Assembly (NCBI RefSeq): GCF_001412595.2
Contig: NZ_CP012640.2
Span: forward strand, 3,782,001 to 3,846,000
Reading direction: 5' to 3'
Length of the DNA: 64,000 nucleotides
Source of the DNA: Massilia sp. WG5
GTDB taxonomy: Bacteria; Pseudomonadota; Gammaproteobacteria; Burkholderiales; Burkholderiaceae_D
Shown here in pieces: positions 54,418 through 62,634 of the stretch; position 1 is the stretch's first letter; each line of letters begins with the position of its first letter. The notes under the pieces are model-generated. The model ran no database searches, was not told the origin of the DNA, and saw nothing but the letters and a program-made list of their open reading frames with translations. A program made the translations under genes and the position numbers.

Positions 54418-56238
54418 TTGAAAAACACTTTCGCCATTGTAACTCTCTCGGCCTTGTTATCTGCATGCGCTGTGGCGCCCAAACAGCAGCCGCCCCAGGC
54501 CGCCGCCGACAAGGCCGACCGGCCGCTCCTCGCCGCCGAGGCCCAGCGCGGATCGGGCGCCGATCGTGCCGCCGGCGAAGCTGCCCAGGACAACGCGAAG
54601 CAGGGCGAAGAGCAACTGCCGAACGTGAAAATGACACCCCAGATGATGACCCAGCTCATGAATGCCGAGCTGGCCTTCAAGAAGGGCGACTGGCAGGGCC
54701 CCTACCTTACGCTGATGAGCCTGGCCCAGCAGACCAGGGATCCGCGCCTGGCCAAGCGCGCCGCCGAGATGGCGCTGTCGGCCAAACAGGCCGACGACGC
54801 GCTCGCCGCGGTGAAGCTGTGGCGCCAGTACGCGCCCAACTCCGACGAGGCCAACCAGTACTATCTGGGGTTGGTGGTCCTCTCTGACAACCTCACCGAA
54901 GCAGAAAGTGCGCTGAAGCAGCGCCTGGCCGATGCGACGCCGGGCGCGCGCGGCCTGGTGATGTTCCAGATACAGCAGCTGGTGATGCGCGCCAAGGACA
55001 AGGAAGCGGGCCTGGCCATGCTCGACCGCCTGGTGGCGCCCTACGGCAACATGATGGAAACCCATGTGGTGCTGGCCCAGTCCGCCCTCGCACGCGGCGC
55101 CAAGGAAGACGCCGTGCGCGAAGCCCGCGCCGCGCTGCAGATCAAGCCCGATTCCGAGATCGCCATCCTGACCCTGGCCCAGGTGACGGAAGGCGACGAG
55201 CAGTCCGCCAAGGTGCTGTCCGACTTCCTGGCCGCCCATCCGGACGCGAAGGAAGTACGCACGGCCTATGCCCGCATGCTGGTCAACGCCAAGCAGTACG
55301 ACGCGGCGCGCCGCGAATTCCTGGCGCTCGATAAGGCCCAGCCGAACAACCCGGGCACCCTGTACGCGCTCGGCATCCTGTCGATGCAGACCAACGACAA
55401 CAAGAGCGCCGAGCAGTATTTCACCCATTTCGTCGAGGTCATGGAAAAGGCCTCGGACGAGGAGCGCGATCCGTCCAAGGCGGTGCTGATCCTGTCCCAG
55501 CTGGCCGAGGAGCGCGGCGACATTCCCGCCGCGCTGTCCTGGCTCGACCGCCTCGACACGCCCGATCCGAAGATCCAGTTCGGCGCCGACCTGCGCCGCG
55601 CCCAGCTGACCGCCCGGCAGGGCGACCTGCCGGGGGCCCGCAAGCTGCTGGGCACGCTCAAGCCCGAGGATCCGGCCGAACAGGCCCAGGTGGTGCTGGT
55701 CGAGGCCCAGCTGCTGCGCGACGCCGGCAAGAACCAGGACGCCTACAAGCTGATGGAGCAGGGCCTGAAGCGCTTCCCGGACAACACGGACTTCCTGTAC
55801 GACTTCGCGCTGATGGCCGAAAAGATGGGCAAGACCAGCGTGATGGAAAAATCGCTGCGCAAGGTGATCGCCAAGGCGCCCGACAACCAGCACGCCTATA
55901 ATGCCCTCGGCTATTCGCTGGCGGACCGCAACGTGCGCCTGAAGGAAGCCTATGCGCTGATCGAGAAGGCCCAGAAGATGGCGCCGCTTGACCCCTTCAT
56001 CATGGACAGTATGGGCTGGGTGCAATATCGCATGGGCAAGCTCAACGAAGCCGAAGCCCAGCTGCGCAAGGCTTACGAGATCCGCAGCGACCCGGAAATC
56101 GCCGTCCACCTGGGCGAAGTGCTGTGGAAAAAGGGCCAGCACGACGACGCCCGCAAGCTGTGGCGCGAAGCGCGGGCCAAGGATCCGAAGAACGATGCGC
56201 TGAAGAGCACGCTGACGCGGCTGCGCGCTTCGCTCTGA
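54418..56238 (+). CDS. TPR-repeat lipoprotein upstream of lolB
   Basis: A 606-residue protein that starts at TTG (MKNTFAIVTLSALLSACAVA), with a lipobox LLSAC. After a low-complexity Gln/Ala/Pro stretch (to about residue 60) it consists of tetratricopeptide repeats, for example near VVLAQSALARGAKEDAVREA, GTLYALGILSMQTNDNKSAE and AYNALGYSLADRNVRLKEAY. TPR proteins at this position next to lolB-ispE occur in other proteobacteria. It is likely an envelope scaffold or assembly factor; its partner is unknown. No better start codon is visible. Confidence 0.85.
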   Translation: MKNTFAIVTLSALLSACAVAPKQQPPQAAADKADRPLLAAEAQRGSGADRAAGEAAQDNAKQGEEQLPNVKMTPQMMTQLMNAELAFKKGDWQGPYLTLMSLAQQTRDPRLAKRAAEMALSAKQADDALAAVKLWRQYAPNSDEANQYYLGLVVLSDNLTEAESALKQRLADATPGARGLVMFQIQQLVMRAKDKEAGLAMLDRLVAPYGNMMETHVVLAQSALARGAKEDAVREARAALQIKPDSEIAILTLAQVTEGDEQSAKVLSDFLAAHPDAKEVRTAYARMLVNAKQYDAARREFLALDKAQPNNPGTLYALGILSMQTNDNKSAEQYFTHFVEVMEKASDEERDPSKAVLILSQLAEERGDIPAALSWLDRLDTPDPKIQFGADLRRAQLTARQGDLPGARKLLGTLKPEDPAEQAQVVLVEAQLLRDAGKNQDAYKLMEQGLKRFPDNTDFLYDFALMAEKMGKTSVMEKSLRKVIAKAPDNQHAYNALGYSLADRNVRLKEAYALIEKAQKMAPLDPFIMDSMGWVQYRMGKLNEAEAQLRKAYEIRSDPEIAVHLGEVLWKKGQHDDARKLWREARAKDPKNDALKSTLTRLRASL

Positions 56239-56240
56239 AC

Positions 56241-56316
56241 CCGCTTAACCCAGGTCGCTCCCCCTTAACCAAGGTCGCCCCCGCTTAACCAACGTCGCCC
56301 CCGCGAAGGCGGGGGC
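56241..56316. repeat. three 20-bp tandem repeats ending in a REP-like hairpin
   Basis: Three adjacent 20-base units (56241-56260, 56261-56280, 56281-56300) share the core CTTAACC..GGTCGC.C with few changes. The last runs into a perfect stem GCCCCCGC (56297-56304), GAAG loop, GCGGGGGC (56309-56316). The hairpin resembles the short GC-rich REP-type elements scattered in betaproteobacterial genomes, from memory. It lies between the TPR gene and lolB. Confidence 0.7.
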
Positions 56317-56331
56317 CCAAGTTTCTCACCG

Positions 56332-56946
56332 ATGCCGATTCCTCATTCCATCCGCCTGCTCGCAGCCGCCACCGTCGCCTTTGCCCTGGTCGGCTGCGCC
56401 ACCCCCACCGCCAACCTGTCGACCGCCCCGGTCGGCGCCTACCGCGACACGATTGACCTGAACGGCAGCATCGCGGTGAGCTACCAGAAGGCCGATGGCC
56501 AGCCGGACAGGCTGACCGGACGCTATACCTGGACCCAGCGTCCGGGCCGCGTCGATGTGTCGCTCGCCAGCCCCTTCGGCACGACCGTGGCCGAGATCAG
56601 CGTTACGCCGGACTCGGCCACGCTGACCCAGCCCAACCGCGCGCCGCGCACGGCGCAGGATATCGACGCGCTCACCCGGCAAACGCTTGGCTGGCCGCTG
56701 CCGGTGGCCGGCCTGCGCGACTGGCTGCAGGGCTACGCGACCGATGCCCAGGGCAAGCGCTTTGCCGCTTCGCCCGCGAATAACACCGTGTTCACGCGCG
56801 ACGGCTGGAACCTGCGCTTCAAGGAGTGGCAGGACAAGCCGGGGCCGGGCGGGGCGCCGATGCCGAAGGCCATCCAGGCCGGACGCGGCGCCACCGCGAA
56901 CAGCGGCGAGCTGTCGATCAGCATCTCGATCCTGCCGGAAAGCTGA
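56332..56946 (+). CDS. lolB: outer membrane lipoprotein receptor LolB
   Basis: A 204-residue outer-membrane lipoprotein that receives lipoproteins from LolA and inserts them into the outer membrane. A lipobox (FALVGCATP) ends the signal. The beta-barrel half-shell is recognised from GRYTWTQRPGRVDVSLASPF and LGWPLPVAGLRDWLQG. It lies one base from ispE (TGAGATG), the conserved lolB-ispE order. Confidence 0.92.
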   Translation: MPIPHSIRLLAAATVAFALVGCATPTANLSTAPVGAYRDTIDLNGSIAVSYQKADGQPDRLTGRYTWTQRPGRVDVSLASPFGTTVAEISVTPDSATLTQPNRAPRTAQDIDALTRQTLGWPLPVAGLRDWLQGYATDAQGKRFAASPANNTVFTRDGWNLRFKEWQDKPGPGGAPMPKAIQAGRGATANSGELSISISILPES

Positions 56947-56947
56947 G

Positions 56948-57823
56948 ATGGCCCTGACTTCGCTGCATGGCTGCCCGGCGCCGGCCAAGCTCAACCTGTT
57001 CCTGCACGTCACCGGCCGCCGTCCGGACGGCTACCACCTGCTGCAATCGGTGTTCCAGCTGATCGACCACGGCGACACCCTCGACTTCGACTTGCGCAGC
57101 GACGAACGCATCGTGCGCGTCAGCGATGTGCCCGGCGTGCCGGAAGAGCAGGACCTGATCGTGCGCGCCCTGCGTGCGCTGCAGGCCGAATACCGGCGTC
57201 GCCATGGCCGGCTGCCGCCCGGCATCGACGTGCGCATCGACAAGCGCTTGCCGATGGGCGGCGGCCTGGGGGGCGGCTCGTCCGACGCCGCCACCGCCTT
57301 GATGGCCGCGAATGCCCTTTGGCAAGCCGGTCTGAGGGATGCCGAGCTGATGGCGATCGGTCTGCCGCTGGGCGCCGACATCCCGTTCTTCCTGTTTGGC
57401 GAGACCGCCTTCGCCGAGGGCGTGGGCGAAGCGCTGCAGGCGGTGCCGGGTCCGGATTGCTGGTATGTGGTGATCGAGCCGGGCGTCACGGTGCCGACCG
57501 CTGCAATTTTCACGGCGCCCGATTTGACAAGAAACACGAAACCCATTACAGTAGCGGACTTCCTAGGGCGCCAAGCCTTAAGAAATGATTTGCAGGACGT
57601 GGCCACCCGCCTGTTCCCGCCGGTAGCAGAGGCGGTCGAATGGTTGAGCGGCCATGGAGCGGCCAGGATGACTGGCTCCGGAGCGTGTGTGTTCAGCGCG
57701 TTTTCCAGCGAGCAAGAAGCAGAGCAGGTACTGAAGAAGGTGCCGGCGAAGTGGATAGCGTGGAAAGCAAAGTCGCTAACGAAACATCCGATGAAATCGC
57801 TCTTGCAAATCAACGAGTTGTAG
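56948..57823 (+). CDS. ispE: 4-diphosphocytidyl-2-C-methyl-D-erythritol kinase
   Basis: A 291-residue GHMP kinase of the non-mevalonate isoprenoid pathway. Substrate motif APAKLNLFLHVTGRRPDGYH is at the N-terminus, the Gly-rich ATP loop is LPMGGGLGGGSSDAATALM, and the third motif is ARMTGSGACVFSAF. The last third of the gene has a slightly lower GC than its neighbours but stays in frame. The ATG at 56948 follows lolB directly; tRNA-Gln follows downstream. Confidence 0.95.
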   Translation: MALTSLHGCPAPAKLNLFLHVTGRRPDGYHLLQSVFQLIDHGDTLDFDLRSDERIVRVSDVPGVPEEQDLIVRALRALQAEYRRRHGRLPPGIDVRIDKRLPMGGGLGGGSSDAATALMAANALWQAGLRDAELMAIGLPLGADIPFFLFGETAFAEGVGEALQAVPGPDCWYVVIEPGVTVPTAAIFTAPDLTRNTKPITVADFLGRQALRNDLQDVATRLFPPVAEAVEWLSGHGAARMTGSGACVFSAFSSEQEAEQVLKKVPAKWIAWKAKSLTKHPMKSLLQINEL

Positions 57824-57900
57824 AATAAAATTTTGCCTGTCAGCGCAACGGCAACATAGTCGAAGCGTAGATCAGCAAGATGCAGTACAAGTTTCAGTGT

Positions 57901-57977
57901 AGGGGAATCGCCAAGCTGGTTAAGGCACCGGATTTTGATTCCGGCATACCAAGGTTCGAATCCTTGTTCCCCTGCCA
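57901..57977 (+). tRNA. tRNA-Gln (anticodon UUG)
   Basis: A 77-base cloverleaf with encoded CCA. Acceptor AGGGGAA pairs with TTCCCCT; D stem GCC/GGC; anticodon stem CCGGA/TCCGG with loop TTTTGAT, so anticodon TTG reads CAA; T arm CAAGG-TTCGAAT-CCTTG; discriminator G. All stems are perfect. It sits between ispE and prs, a conserved placement in betaproteobacteria. Confidence 0.97.
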
Positions 57978-58031
57978 AAGTTTTTGCCTGAGCTGCGGAT
58001 GACTAGTGCTCCAGCAGGCAAGTGAAGTGGA

Positions 58032-58057
58032 GCCGCCTAGAGCGGCCCATTTTTTTT
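58032..58057 (+). terminator. terminator after tRNA-Gln
   Basis: GCCGC (58032-58036) and GCGGC (58042-58046) form a short stem around CTAGA, followed after CCA by eight T residues (58050-58057). It precedes prs by about 75 bases. Confidence 0.6.
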
Positions 58058-58132
58058 GTAGTCCAAGCGTTAATCTTCTTGTATTAACGGCTTTTCAGTT
58101 CTTTCAACGCTCTTACTCTTCTGGGACTCCCC

Positions 58133-59083
58133 ATGGCTTACGAAAACCTGATGGTTTTTACCGGCAATGCCAATCCGGCGCTAGCAGAAGGGGTCGCAAA
58201 AAACCTCGGCATTCCTCTTGGCAAGGCCGTGGTCTCGAAGTTCTCCGACGGCGAAGTAATGGTCGAAATCAATGAGAACGTTCGTGGCAAGGACGTCTTC
58301 GTTCTGCAATCGACCTGCGCTCCCACCAACGACAGTCTGATGGAAATCATGCTGATGGTCGACGCTCTCAAGCGCGCATCGGCAGGCCGCATCACTGCGG
58401 CGATTCCTTACTTCGGCTATGCCCGCCAGGACCGCCGTCCGCGCTCTGCGCGTGTCGCGATCTCGGCCAAGGTCGTTGCCAACATGCTGCAGGAAGCCGG
58501 CGTGGAACGTGTGCTGATCATGGATCTGCACGCCGACCAGATCCAGGGCTTCTTCGACATTCCGGTCGACAATATCTACGCATCGCCGATCCTGCTGGGC
58601 GACCTGCAGAAGCGCAACTACGACGACCTGCTGGTCGTGTCGCCGGACGTCGGCGGCGTGGTGCGCGCCCGTGCGCTGGCCAAGCGCCTCGGCTGCGACC
58701 TCGCGATCATCGACAAGCGCCGTCCGAAGGCGAACGTGTCGGAAGTCATGAACATCATCGGTGAAGTCGAAGGCCGCAACTGCGTGATCATGGACGACAT
58801 GGTCGACACCGCAGGCACCTTGACCAAGGCCGCTGAAGTCCTGAAAGAGCGTGGCGCCAAGAAAGTCGTGGCGTACTGCACGCACCCGGTCCTGTCCGGC
58901 CCGGCAATCGAGCGCATCACGAATTCGCCGCTGGACGAGCTGGTCGTTACCGACACCATCCCGCTGAGCGAAGCCGGCCGTGCCTGCGGCAAGATCCGCC
59001 AGCTGACCAGCGCACCGCTGCTGGCCGAAACCTTCAAGCGTATCGTGAAGGGCGACTCGGTCATCTCGCTGTTCGTCGACTAA
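58133..59083 (+). CDS. prs: ribose-phosphate pyrophosphokinase
   Basis: A 316-residue enzyme that makes PRPP from ribose 5-phosphate and ATP, feeding nucleotide, histidine, tryptophan and NAD synthesis. The family start is [20 protein letters not shown]. It has the ATP-flag region [20 protein letters not shown], the histidine in [17 protein letters not shown], and the PRPP loop [18 protein letters not shown]. Length is typical (315 in E. coli). rplY follows after a 195-base spacer. Confidence 0.97.
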   Translation: MAYENLMVFTGNANPALAEGVAKNLGIPLGKAVVSKFSDGEVMVEINENVRGKDVFVLQSTCAPTNDSLMEIMLMVDALKRASAGRITAAIPYFGYARQDRRPRSARVAISAKVVANMLQEAGVERVLIMDLHADQIQGFFDIPVDNIYASPILLGDLQKRNYDDLLVVSPDVGGVVRARALAKRLGCDLAIIDKRRPKANVSEVMNIIGEVEGRNCVIMDDMVDTAGTLTKAAEVLKERGAKKVVAYCTHPVLSGPAIERITNSPLDELVVTDTIPLSEAGRACGKIRQLTSAPLLAETFKRIVKGDSVISLFVD

Positions 59084-59101
59084 GCTGCACCGTTTCAAAC
59101 G

Positions 59102-59133
59102 CGGCGCGCCTGGCTGAAAAAGCCGGCGCGCCG
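59102..59133 (+). promoter_or_regulatory. strong stem-loop between prs and rplY
   Basis: CGGCGCGCC (59102-59110) pairs with GGCGCGCCG (59125-59133), and the stem continues as GGCT/AGCC around a GAAAA loop with one bulged T: 13 pairs in all. There is no T run after it. It may be a 3' end structure of prs mRNA or a leader of rplY. Confidence 0.45.
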
Positions 59134-59278
59134 TTGACACATCAGGCATCACAGAATTTCTTGAGTGCGTAGCAATGCGCTCAATCCATGGAAGCCCCTG
59201 GTCGCGGGGGCGTCCACCACCCGGGTAAGCGGGCCGGAACTGTCCGGCATTCGAACCCACTTTATTTTGGAGTTTCAC

Positions 59279-59866
59279 ATGAAAGTAGTCGCATTCAAAC
59301 GCGAACAGCAAGGTACCGGAGCGAGCCGCCGCCTGCGCAACGCTGGCCAGACCCCTGGCATCATCTACGGTGGCGCCGCTGCCCCGGAACTGATCGCCGT
59401 CGACGGCAACGCGTTGTACCACGCGCTCAAGAAAGAAGCATTCCACGGCGCCGTCCTGGATCTGGAACTGGATGGTCAGCCTCAGCAAGTCCTGCTGCGT
59501 GACTTCCAGATGCACGCATACAAGCAGCTGGTCCTGCACGTCGACTTCCAACGCGTCGATGCATCGCAAAAGATCCACACCAAGGTCGCCCTGCACTTCG
59601 TCAACGCCGACGTCTCGCCGGCAGTCAAGCTGAGCGGCGCCATCGTGTCGCACGTGCTGAACGAGCTGGACGTGACCTGCCTGCCGGGCCAACTGCCGGA
59701 ATTCATCACCGTCGACCTGAGCAAGCTGGAAGCCGGTCAATCGGTGCACGTGTCCGACCTGACCCTGCCGGAAGGCGTGAGCATCGTCGCCCACGGCAAG
59801 GACCAGACCGTCGCCACCTCGTCGATCCCGCGCGGTGCTGCTACTGCTGAAGCTGCTGCTGAGTAA
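59279..59866 (+). CDS. rplY: 50S ribosomal protein L25, general stress protein Ctc form
   Basis: A 195-residue protein: an N-terminal L25 domain that binds 5S rRNA ([28 protein letters not shown]) followed by the TL5/Ctc C-terminal beta domain ([20 protein letters not shown]). The long form is normal outside enteric bacteria, whose L25 has only the first domain. ATG 59279 is preceded by TTTTGGAG; upstream in-frame codons to 59165 are not conserved in type. The prs-rplY-pth order is conserved. Confidence 0.96.
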   Translation: MKVVAFKREQQGTGASRRLRNAGQTPGIIYGGAAAPELIAVDGNALYHALKKEAFHGAVLDLELDGQPQQVLLRDFQMHAYKQLVLHVDFQRVDASQKIHTKVALHFVNADVSPAVKLSGAIVSHVLNELDVTCLPGQLPEFITVDLSKLEAGQSVHVSDLTLPEGVSIVAHGKDQTVATSSIPRGAATAEAAAE

Positions 59867-59902
59867 TTCGGCTGCGCTGCCGCTCTTCGCGAGTGGTTGA
59901 TG

Positions 59903-59937
59903 AAAAACCCGCCCGACCCTGGTCCGGCGGGTTTTTT
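59903..59937 (+). terminator. intrinsic terminator after rplY
   Basis: AAAAACCCGCC (59903-59913) pairs with GGCGGGTTTTTT (59926-59937) around a 12-base loop, giving a GC-rich stem followed by a T run. It lies 37 bases after the rplY stop and before pth. Confidence 0.88.
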
Positions 59938-60001
59938 GTTTCTTGCTCAGGTATGCGCGGTTTTCCGCGATAATCGAGCTTTACGATTTGATTGACGCTT
60001 T

Positions 60002-60586
60002 ATGCACATCCGCCTGATCGTCGGCCTCGGCAACCCCGGCCCGGAATATGAACAAACCCGCCACAACGCCGGCTTCTGGCTGGTCGACAACCTGGCCAAC
60101 ACCTTGCCGAGCTGCCGCCTGCAGCGCGAATCGCGCTTCAACGCGATGGTCGCCAAGACCTCGATCGCGGGCAAGGAGGTCTGGCTGCTGGAACCGCTGA
60201 CCTTCATGAACCGCTCCGGCCAGTCGGTGGGCGCGCTGGCGCGCTTCTTCAAGATCGCGCCGGAAGAGATCCTGGTCGTGCACGACGAACTCGACCTGCC
60301 GCCCGGCGCGGCCAAGCTCAAGCGCGGCGGCTCCTCGGGCGGCCACAACGGCCTGAAAGACATCACCTCGGCGCTCGGCACCCAGGACTACTGGCGCCTG
60401 CGCCTCGGCATCGGCCACCCGCGCACCCTCAACCTGCAGCAGAACGTGGCCGATTTCGTCCTGCACCGCCCGCGCCGCGAGGAGCAGAGCCTGATCGAGG
60501 AAGCGATCGACAAGTCGCTGCGCATCATCCCGATGGCCTGCGAGGGCAAGATGAACCAGGCCACGATGCAGCTGCACACCGATTAA
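60002..60586 (+). CDS. pth: peptidyl-tRNA hydrolase
   Basis: A 194-residue enzyme that frees tRNA from prematurely released peptidyl-tRNA. The family motifs are [20 protein letters not shown] with the catalytic His, the asparagines of [36 protein letters not shown] with the catalytic Asp, and GGHNGLKD. Length matches E. coli Pth (194). It follows the rplY terminator, so it probably has its own promoter. Confidence 0.96.
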   Translation: MHIRLIVGLGNPGPEYEQTRHNAGFWLVDNLANTLPSCRLQRESRFNAMVAKTSIAGKEVWLLEPLTFMNRSGQSVGALARFFKIAPEEILVVHDELDLPPGAAKLKRGGSSGGHNGLKDITSALGTQDYWRLRLGIGHPRTLNLQQNVADFVLHRPRREEQSLIEEAIDKSLRIIPMACEGKMNQATMQLHTD

Positions 60587-60587
60587 T

Positions 60588-60665
60588 GTAGGGTGGGCAC
60601 TCCCGTGCCCACGCGGAAGCCAGCGGGTTACTTGCGTCACGCGTGGGCTCGGGGAGTCCACCTAC
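60588..60665. repeat. imperfect inverted repeat between pth and the HD/LuxR gene
   Basis: The left arm 60588-60615 (GTAGGGTGGGCAC through CCCACGCG) is an imperfect inverted copy of the right arm 60640-60665 (CGCGTGGGC through TCCACCTAC). The right arm supplies the TAG stop (60664-60662) of the minus-strand gene. The GTAGGGTGGGC/GTGCCCACGCG style of repeat is common as a dispersed element in proteobacteria, from memory. It may end transcription of both convergent genes. Confidence 0.6.
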
Positions 60666-62113
60666 GAAATCAGGCCGCGGCTCAAGGCCTTCAAGGTTGC
60701 CGCCGGGCGCGAACCCGCATCGAGCTTCTGGAAGATATTGTCGACGTGGGTCCGTACGCTGGCCGGGCTGATCTTCATGGCGCGCGCCGCTTCGCGGCTC
60801 GTCTCTCCCAGGCTGATGTGGCGCAGCACCTCGATCTCGCGGGCCGACAGCAGGGCGTCGCGCACTTCGCGGCCCTGGCCGCGCTTCGGCGCCATCGCGC
60901 GCGCGGCCTCGAGGACGGCGGCCACCGCCTGGCGGTCGAAGCGTCCCGCGCCGGCCTGCGCGACCAGCAAGGTCCCGGCGGCCGCTTCGCCATGGGGCGG
61001 ACGCCAGGGCCGCGGCGAGCACATCGCCGTGTAGGCGGCGGCCACCGCCAGCACCCGTTCCTGCATGCCGATCGCCTCGCCACGCGCCTTGCGGAAGTAA
61101 CCGCTGCCGTCCAGGCGTTCGTAGACGAAGGAAGCCAGGGTCGCATCCTGGGCGATGGCGGGCACCTGGGCGCCGGCGCGCGCCGTCCAGAACGGCACCT
61201 TTCTCACCTGGTCCCAGTCGAGGACGCCCAGCTTGCCGGGCCGCTGCCAGACCGCGTTCGGCACCGCCACCCGCCCGATCCCGTGCAGCAGGGCAGCCCG
61301 CACCAGCGGCTTTTCCTCGAGCGCGATCAGGCCGGCCGGGACCGCGCTGCGCCGGGCCAGCTCCGCCACCCGGCGCGAATAGCCGGCCAGCCAGGGCAGC
61401 TTCAGCTCGATCACGTCGGCGACGATGGTGAGCGGGACGCGGCGGTCGTGCCCCGCATAGTTGGCGGCGCAGGAGGGTTCGTCGAGCGCATCGAGCCAGT
61501 CCTTGGCGTGCGGCAGGAGGCGCTGCACCAGGGTTGCCGGATACTTGACGCCGGCCCGCTCGCCGATCAGCCGCAGCGCGCCGTCCGTGCCATGGGCCGG
61601 CGCCAGCACCTCGAGGTCGCCGGCCAGGCGTACGTAGAACACGGCGCGCGGGATGTTCGGCGCGAACAGTGCATCCTGCATGTCGCCGCGGTGGTGGCTG
61701 CCGAACAGCTGGCGCAGCGCTTCCTCGACCTCGCTGGACAGGCGGAGCAGGGCGGCGATGTCGCCCGCGACCTCGCACTGCATCTGGGCCAGCGGCAGCA
61801 CGTTGGGTAGAGTCAGGTTGGGATTGCCGGACAGGGTGCGCGTTACCATCGCATGGCGGCCGAGGACGTCGTCGCCCAGCAGGTTGGCAAAGCCGGCCGC
61901 GGTCGCCGTGCTGCCCGACCAGCGCAGCAAGCCGACCAGGCGGGTGCTGGTGCAGGCATCCGCGGCATCGCCGTTTTCTTCCGCCAGGCGCGCAGCCAGG
62001 CGCGCCGTCCGCACCGAATGGTCGGACGGCAGGCCCATGCTCAGGTCGCCGACCATGGCCAGCACCTGCACCGCATCTTCCACGCTGATGGTTTCGTCGA
62101 GTTGCATGGTCAT
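60662..62113 (-). CDS. degenerate HD-GYP domain protein with LuxR-type HTH
   Basis: A 483-residue protein. The middle (about 245-400) has the outline of an HD-GYP c-di-GMP phosphodiesterase: LLHGIGRVAVPNAVWQRPGK where HDIGK is usual, YERLDGSGYFRKARG where HHExxDGxGYP is usual, and VAAAYTAMCSPRPWR for the DVYDALTSxRPYR part. Most metal ligands are therefore replaced. The N-terminal part looks like a first HD-type helical domain. The C-terminal 65 residues form a LuxR/GerE helix-turn-helix (LLSAREIEVLRHISLGETSR and EAARAMKISPASVRTHVDNI). It is likely a DNA-binding regulator, not an active phosphodiesterase. The first ATG used gives MTMQLDETIS; the start is uncertain by a few codons. Confidence 0.82.
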   Translation of the reverse strand: MTMQLDETISVEDAVQVLAMVGDLSMGLPSDHSVRTARLAARLAEENGDAADACTSTRLVGLLRWSGSTATAAGFANLLGDDVLGRHAMVTRTLSGNPNLTLPNVLPLAQMQCEVAGDIAALLRLSSEVEEALRQLFGSHHRGDMQDALFAPNIPRAVFYVRLAGDLEVLAPAHGTDGALRLIGERAGVKYPATLVQRLLPHAKDWLDALDEPSCAANYAGHDRRVPLTIVADVIELKLPWLAGYSRRVAELARRSAVPAGLIALEEKPLVRAALLHGIGRVAVPNAVWQRPGKLGVLDWDQVRKVPFWTARAGAQVPAIAQDATLASFVYERLDGSGYFRKARGEAIGMQERVLAVAAAYTAMCSPRPWRPPHGEAAAGTLLVAQAGAGRFDRQAVAAVLEAARAMAPKRGQGREVRDALLSAREIEVLRHISLGETSREAARAMKISPASVRTHVDNIFQKLDAGSRPAATLKALSRGLIS

Positions 62114-62151
62114 AATGTAACGGCCAACAAGAGAGTCAACAAGGAGCACGC

Positions 62152-62634
62152 ATGAAGAGAAGCATCAGGCGTTACCGCCCGGACGACCGCAAGGCGGTGC
62201 TGGCGGCCTTCCGCAGCAATGTGCCGGACCATTTTCCGGCCTCCGAAGAGGCCTGGCTGCGTTCGGCGCTGGACGAGCCGGACGGTCCGTTCTTCGTCGT
62301 GGTCGAGGGGAAGGAGGTGGTGGCCTTCGGCGGCTACGAACTGTCGGATTTCTACGACCTGGGCACGCTGGTGTTCGGCCTGGTGCGCGCCGACCGCCAC
62401 GGCACGGGCATCGGCCGCATGCTGCTGGCGTACCGCCTGCTGCACATGGCGGGCCGCAAGCTGAGGCCGCGCTGGGTGACGGTCGACACGCACGCGCACA
62501 CGGCCGGCTTCTTTCAGCGCTGCGGCTTCGAGATCCTGGCGCGCTGGCCCGGCGGCTACCGCTCGGGGCGGGAGCGGGTCGACTTGCGTTTCGAGCTGAC
62601 CGACGAGGCGGTCGACCGGCTGCGCGCCGGCTAG
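62152..62634 (+). CDS. GNAT-family N-acetyltransferase
   Basis: A 160-residue acetyl-CoA-dependent transferase. The core GNAT elements are visible: FFVVVEGKEVVAFGGYEL (strands 2-4), the acetyl-CoA loop VRADRHGTGIGRMLLAYRLL (R/Q-x-x-G-x-G/A form), and VTVDTHAHTAGFFQRCGFEI near the end. The substrate is unknown. It is divergent from the HD/LuxR gene (about 38 bases between the likely starts) and its stop overlaps the convergent transglutaminase-like gene by 3 bases. Confidence 0.88.
   Translation: MKRSIRRYRPDDRKAVLAAFRSNVPDHFPASEEAWLRSALDEPDGPFFVVVEGKEVVAFGGYELSDFYDLGTLVFGLVRADRHGTGIGRMLLAYRLLHMAGRKLRPRWVTVDTHAHTAGFFQRCGFEILARWPGGYRSGRERVDLRFELTDEAVDRLRAG

Noticed and set aside
59134..59156. 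TTGACA at 59134 as an rplY promoter
   Set aside because: The -35 is perfect, but no acceptable -10 occurs 16-18 bases downstream (TTTCTT or TTCTTG).
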